NCBI GenBank assembly: GCA_001464385.1
Contig: LNFB01000329.1
Coordinates: 1-64,000 of the forward strand
From: Deltaproteobacteria bacterium Ga0077550
Lineage (GTDB): Bacteria; Myxococcota_A; Polyangia; Nannocystales; Nannocystaceae
Direction of reading: 5' to 3'
DNA: 64,000 nt
Shown here: positions 60,416 through 64,000 of the stretch, one piece after another
Layout: each line of letters opens with the position of its first letter
Position numbering within the stretch: position 1 is the first letter of the stretch
Translations under genes and position numbers: made by a program
The notes under the pieces: model-generated
Database searches by the model: none
The model's input: only the letters and a program-made list of their open reading frames with translations
What the model was told of the DNA's origin: nothing

Positions 60416-61552
60416 CTACAGTGGGGTGAATGAGTCGTCGGAGGACGGATCGCCCGCAGGCGCGGACGTGGACTCGACGGGGACCTTGAGGTGGGTGGCC
60501 TTGCCCGAGCCGGCGCGCGACGACAGCCAGGTGTCGACGCCGACGCGCTGGCCCGCAGCGCGGCCGAGGAAGAACGGCGGGCGGGCGTGGGCGTCGAGCA
60601 CGAGGTCGAGCTCGAAGTCGATCGGCTCGGGCGACATCAGCTCGAGCAGCTCGCGGACGACCGGGTACATGTCGCCGTCGGCGAGGAAGCGGCGGAAGTT
60701 CTCGTGCAGCGGGCCGATGCGGATCACGGCCTTGCCGGCGCGGTGGAAGCACTGCACGCCGAGCACCGAGCTCTGGCCGAGGATGCTGTTCGACTTGGCG
60801 AGCAGCGTGCGCTGCGTCGGATCGAGCGGGACCCAGCCGCCGGCGAACTGCACCATGCGCACGCGCGCCTCGCCGAGCGCCTCGGCGCAGAGGTCCTGCA
60901 GCGCGGTCTCGATGACGCGGGCCGATCGCACGCGTGACGCGAGCAAGGGCGCGAGCCGGGCGAGCCGCCACGCGGGGATGTACTTGGTGCGGCGGCCCGC
61001 CCACTCGTCGAGCCCGGCGAGCGCGAGGATGCGGCGCGTCCACGGGTCGGTGCAGTCCTGCGAGAACTCGCGGGCGATGTCGTACTTGACCCCGATGCGG
61101 AAGACGAAGCTGACGAGGCGATGGTGGAAGATGTCGAGGAAGCCGCGCCGCATCTGCCCGGCGTCCTGCGACTGCTCGATCTCCTCGGACATGAACAGCG
61201 GCAGCGGGGACGCCGAGCCGGTGAGGCCGAGGAACGACGTGGTCACCTCGTAGCGGTAGCGGCGACGCTCGAGCGCCTGGCTCTGCGGCCGCGGGACCTC
61301 GACGAACTCGACTTTGGTGACGTCGCCGGCCGAGAACGCCAGCGACGAGTCGTGGCGGAAGCGGATCGACTCGCGTGTCGGTGGGCCGTCGCCGCCGACG
61401 CGCGTGGCCTCGGGCGTCAGCCGCTCGAGCATGCCGACGGTGACGTAGAAGTCCCAGCGCGTCGCGTGCCCGATCACGTCCGCGTGCAGCGCGGCCGACT
61501 CGGGGGCGACGCCGGCTACAGGATCGTTTGCTGTCCGCTGCGGGCTGGCCAC
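60416..61552 (-). CDS. tssG: TssG, T6SS baseplate protein
   Basis: 378 residues from the GTG at 61552, overlapping the tssF end by 37 bases; the frame is open further upstream inside tssF but is not used. Typical TssG blocks are ESIRFRHDSSLAFSAGDVTK, VTTSFLGLTGSASPLPLFM, FLDIFHHRLVSFVFRIGVKY and QRTLLAKSNSILGQSSVLG. It forms the baseplate wedge with TssE, TssF and TssK. Confidence 0.92.
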   Translation of the reverse strand: MASPQRTANDPVAGVAPESAALHADVIGHATRWDFYVTVGMLERLTPEATRVGGDGPPTRESIRFRHDSSLAFSAGDVTKVEFVEVPRPQSQALERRRYRYEVTTSFLGLTGSASPLPLFMSEEIEQSQDAGQMRRGFLDIFHHRLVSFVFRIGVKYDIAREFSQDCTDPWTRRILALAGLDEWAGRRTKYIPAWRLARLAPLLASRVRSARVIETALQDLCAEALGEARVRMVQFAGGWVPLDPTQRTLLAKSNSILGQSSVLGVQCFHRAGKAVIRIGPLHENFRRFLADGDMYPVVRELLELMSPEPIDFELDLVLDAHARPPFFLGRAAGQRVGVDTWLSSRAGSGKATHLKVPVESTSAPAGDPSSDDSFTPL

Positions 61553-63255
61553 CGGAAGGTCACCTTGGACGGGTGCAGCACCAGCTGCAGCTCGGTGAGG
61601 GAATTGAGCGCGACGTGCCCGGCGAAGAGCTCGTCGAGCACGCAGCCGAACAGGAACGCCTCGCCGACGTTGCCCAGGCGCGCCTCGTCGACCTCGACGT
61701 CGATGCGGGCGCCGCGGACCGGCGCGCCCTCGAGCAGGCGGGTCATCGGCGTGGCGGTGACCTTGCGCAGCGACTCGACGCGCAGCTCGTTGGCGCGGCC
61801 GGCCGTGTCGCTGACGAGGCGCTGGAAGTTGTACAGCGCCATGGTCGCGCGCAGCACCGCGACGTCGGCGAGGGAGGATCGCGACAGGCCGAGGTGCGAG
61901 AGCAGCCGCCAGTGCAGCTCGTCGCCGAGCACCGGCCGCGTCGGCACGGTCACCGGGGTGATGTTGCGCAGCGGGGCCGGCGACGACACGCCGCGGGGCG
62001 TCACCGAGATCTCGCCGATCTGCAGCTCGGCGGGCAGCTTGCGGTTGGTGGCGACGATGTCGATCGACAGCACCTCCTCGACGTCCGACGGCGCGACGCC
62101 GCGGGGCGTGACGATCGACAGGTAGAGATCCATCGCGTCGTCGATCGGCGAGCTCGCCGGGCGCAGCGTGTAGTACGCCGCGTTCTTGCCCTCGGTCGCG
62201 TGGGAGTACGCGACGAACGGGGCGTACAACTTGCGCTGGGTCTGGCCCTGGCGCACGCCGACGACCTCTTGGACGGCGAAGATCTCCATGTGCGCGGGCT
62301 TGATGCCCGAGGCGCGCAGCAGGTGCTCGCTGAGCGCCGGGTCGCGCTTGATCGGGTCCGCCGACACGTCGAAGAGGTTCACCACCGGGGTGCAGAACAG
62401 CCGGAAGTTCTCGGCGGAGATGCGGGCCGGCAGCGCGGGCGGGCGCTCGAACGCCAGCGCGATCTCGAAGGTGTCCTCGGTGAACGTGAAGCGATCGAGG
62501 TGCAGGATGTCGATGAACAGGAACTTCGACGGCTGCGTGAAGTACTCCTGCAGGCAACGGTGCCCCTCGGGCGCGAACGCGGGCCACGGCAGCAGGGCCT
62601 CGTCCTCGGTGAAGCCGACGACGCCGATCGCCTCGGGCCCGAGCGGCGCCTGCGTGGTGCTGCCGCAGCGCACCGCGACGTTGCGGCAGTAGCGACGCAG
62701 CCAGAGGTACAGCATCGACGTCAGCGGCAGCTCGCCGTGGAGGAACAGGCGGATGCCCTCTTTGCGGCCGATGACGAGGCGACCGGCCTCGGTGGTGGTG
62801 AAGCGCAGGCGCAGGACGGGGCGGTGCGCGGCGGTCTCGTCGAGCACCGCGTCGTGGAGCTCGAGCGGGAGCAGATCGACGTCGGCGGTCGTGCGGAACT
62901 CGCAGGTCGTGCCGTGCAGGGGCTTGGCCGCGACCCGGGTGCCGCGCGGCACGTTCGCCACCGCCCGCAGCGCCCGGATCGCCGGCGTGTACTGGACGAT
63001 GCTCGTCGCCGGCACGGGGCGCAGGTAGTGCGGCAACAGCAGCTGCGCGAGCCCGTGGACGATCGGCGGGACGCCGTCGTCGATGCGCTCGCGGATCCTC
63101 GCCGACAGGAACGAGAACCCCTCGAGCAGGCGCTCGACGTCCGGATCGCTGCCCTTCTCGGCGAGCAACCCCGCGGTGGTCGGATGGACCAGCGCGAACT
63201 CGCGGCCCATCTCGCGGAGGTACGCCAGCTCGCTCTCGTAGTACTTCGCACCCAA
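61516..63255 (-). CDS. tssF: TssF, T6SS baseplate protein
   Basis: 579 residues. The N-terminus KYYESELAYLREMGREFA then DPDVERLLEGFSFLSARIRE is the TssF (VasA/ImpG) signature. Later blocks are LLPHYLRPVPATSIVQY and FLFGCVLDELFAGHVALNSL. It partners with TssG and lies between tssE and tssG on one transcript. Confidence 0.95.
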   Translation of the reverse strand: MGAKYYESELAYLREMGREFALVHPTTAGLLAEKGSDPDVERLLEGFSFLSARIRERIDDGVPPIVHGLAQLLLPHYLRPVPATSIVQYTPAIRALRAVANVPRGTRVAAKPLHGTTCEFRTTADVDLLPLELHDAVLDETAAHRPVLRLRFTTTEAGRLVIGRKEGIRLFLHGELPLTSMLYLWLRRYCRNVAVRCGSTTQAPLGPEAIGVVGFTEDEALLPWPAFAPEGHRCLQEYFTQPSKFLFIDILHLDRFTFTEDTFEIALAFERPPALPARISAENFRLFCTPVVNLFDVSADPIKRDPALSEHLLRASGIKPAHMEIFAVQEVVGVRQGQTQRKLYAPFVAYSHATEGKNAAYYTLRPASSPIDDAMDLYLSIVTPRGVAPSDVEEVLSIDIVATNRKLPAELQIGEISVTPRGVSSPAPLRNITPVTVPTRPVLGDELHWRLLSHLGLSRSSLADVAVLRATMALYNFQRLVSDTAGRANELRVESLRKVTATPMTRLLEGAPVRGARIDVEVDEARLGNVGEAFLFGCVLDELFAGHVALNSLTELQLVLHPSKVTFRWPARSGQQTIL

Positions 63256-63296
63256 GGCCCCGCGAGTCTACGCGCAGGGCCGGCCCGCTGTCAGCG

Positions 63297-63683
63297 TCAC
63301 TCCACGTGGACGCGACCGGACGAGTTCACCTCGGTGCGGACCCGGACCATGCCCTGGTGGCGGTCCCCCGCGAGCCGGGCCGCGATCTCGAACACGAGCT
63401 TCAGCGGATCGTCGCTCGGGATCAGCCGGACCCGCACCTGCTTGAGCCGCGGCTCGTACTCGCCGACGGTCGCGCGGATGCTCTTCTCCATCATCTGCGC
63501 CGCGTTCGGGAAGTTGTGCACGAGGTCGGCCAGATCGATGATCCCGAAGCCGCTCGCGGAGGTCGAGTCGCCGACGCGCGTGTTGAGGATGGCGCGCAGG
63601 TTCTCGAGGATCGACTGGACCTCGTCGGGCGGACGCAGAGGGTCGGACGATGTCAGCCGCGAGAGGAGTCCGCGTACTGCCAT
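63297..63683 (-). CDS. tssE: TssE, gp25-like T6SS baseplate protein
   Basis: 128 residues with the GPW/gp25 fold signature: SILENLRAILNTRVGDSTSA, the conserved acidic patch region, then ASGFGIIDLADL and the T4 gp25-like tail KLVFEIAARL. It starts sheath polymerisation at the baseplate. It is 41 bases upstream of tssF and 38 bases downstream of hcp. Confidence 0.92.
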   Translation of the reverse strand: MAVRGLLSRLTSSDPLRPPDEVQSILENLRAILNTRVGDSTSASGFGIIDLADLVHNFPNAAQMMEKSIRATVGEYEPRLKQVRVRLIPSDDPLKLVFEIAARLAGDRHQGMVRVRTEVNSSGRVHVE

Positions 63684-63721
63684 GGCCCGACCCTTTCAGA
63701 AGACCCGGCGGATGCCCAGGG

Positions 63722-64000
63722 CTACTGGTTCTCGCGCCAGTTGTCGTGGTGGCTGACGCCGCCGTTCGTGTACGTCCACGTGATGTTGTGGAAGACGAAC
63801 GCGACCTCCTCCATGGGGGGGGCCAGCGCGGAGGCGGGGTCGAGCGTGTCCGGCGACGTCCGCTTGATCCCCGCGATTCGGCCCTCACCGAACTCGACGG
63901 TGAAGAACTGCTCCGTGGTGCCGTCGCCGGTGGGGTTCGGCCGGAAGAACTTGAACGCGCCCTCGATCACCTCGTTGTTGCACAGCGCCTTGGCGAGCAG
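63722..64000 (-). CDS. hcp: Hcp/TssD, T6SS tube protein (5' end outside window)
   Basis: 93 residues of the C-terminal part; the frame is open to the window edge, where it reads LLAKALCNNEVIEGAFKFFR. The motif HNITWTYTNGGVSHHDNWRE is the Hcp C-terminal signature. Hcp hexamers form the inner tube and are secreted. The internal GTG at 63970 is not the start. Confidence 0.88.
   Translation of the reverse strand: MLAKALCNNEVIEGAFKFFRPNPTGDGTTEQFFTVEFGEGRIAGIKRTSPDTLDPASALAPPMEEVAFVFHNITWTYTNGGVSHHDNWRENQ

Noticed and set aside
62000-62110. Two near-identical CGCCGCGGGGCGTCACCG-like stretches in tssF
   Set aside because: They encode the VTPRGV motif twice within a well-conserved protein; coincidence of codon use, not a mobile repeat.

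Overview
The window comes from a GC-rich genome with many features typical of Myxococcota: a Ser/Thr kinase, FHA and WD40 proteins, FG-GAP and beta-propeller lipoproteins, and a type VI secretion system (T6SS). Set into it is a complete-looking purple-bacterial (type II, quinone) photosynthesis gene cluster (PGC) of about 40 kb (17720-57768). The organism is best read as a phototrophic member of the Myxococcota. The lineage is an inference from gene content; the photosynthetic capacity is read directly from the sequence.

Left flank (1-17706): a truncated trypsin-like protease, three lipoproteins or secreted proteins, a frameshifted PARG-like macrodomain gene, a large FHA-WD40 membrane protein divergent from a Ser/Thr kinase, two more lipoproteins, an FHA protein with a T6SS (TagH-like) C-terminus, a membrane histidine kinase, and a three-gene operon of a ThDP enzyme plus two short citrate-synthase-like proteins.

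PGC, block A (17720-32030, minus): bchF-bchN-bchB-bchH-bchL-bchM-lhaA-puhA-puhB-puhC-orf96-acsF-puhE, the classic purple-bacterial superoperon. Block B (32132-34611, plus, divergent from A): bchG-bchP-small membrane protein. Block C (34743-44422, minus): a PucC-family transporter (Bch2-like), an unknown membrane protein, bchI, bchD, bchO, then the reaction-centre genes pufL-pufM-pufC. Block D (44508-52953, plus): alpha/beta hydrolase, crtE, crtF, bchC, bchX, bchY, bchZ, pufB, pufA, then (53061) a monohaem cytochrome c lipoprotein. Block E: the regulators ppaA/aerR and ppsR (minus), and crtD (plus).

The parts fit together. Protoporphyrin is taken to bacteriochlorophyll a by BchHID, BchM, the O2-dependent cyclase AcsF, DPOR (BchLNB), BchF, COR (BchXYZ), BchC, BchG and BchP. 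PufLM and PuhA form the reaction centre, with tetrahaem PufC as donor. PufBA form LH1, and LhaA and PuhBCE assemble them. Perfect TGT-N12-ACA palindromes (PpsR/CrtJ boxes) lie at bchF/bchG, at the block C/D divergent promoter, at crtE, and in tandem at bchC. The repressor gene ppsR and its B12-type antirepressor gene ppaA are in the same cluster, so control by oxygen and light can be read from the DNA. Oddities are the split of pufBA from pufLMC, a roughly 130-residue repeat tail on PufM, unknown membrane proteins inside pigment operons, and the position of the PGC next to T6SS genes.

Right flank (57776-64000, minus): T6SS genes hcp (truncated by the window), tssE, tssF, tssG and clpV. No tRNA, rRNA, CRISPR array or insertion sequence was recognised.
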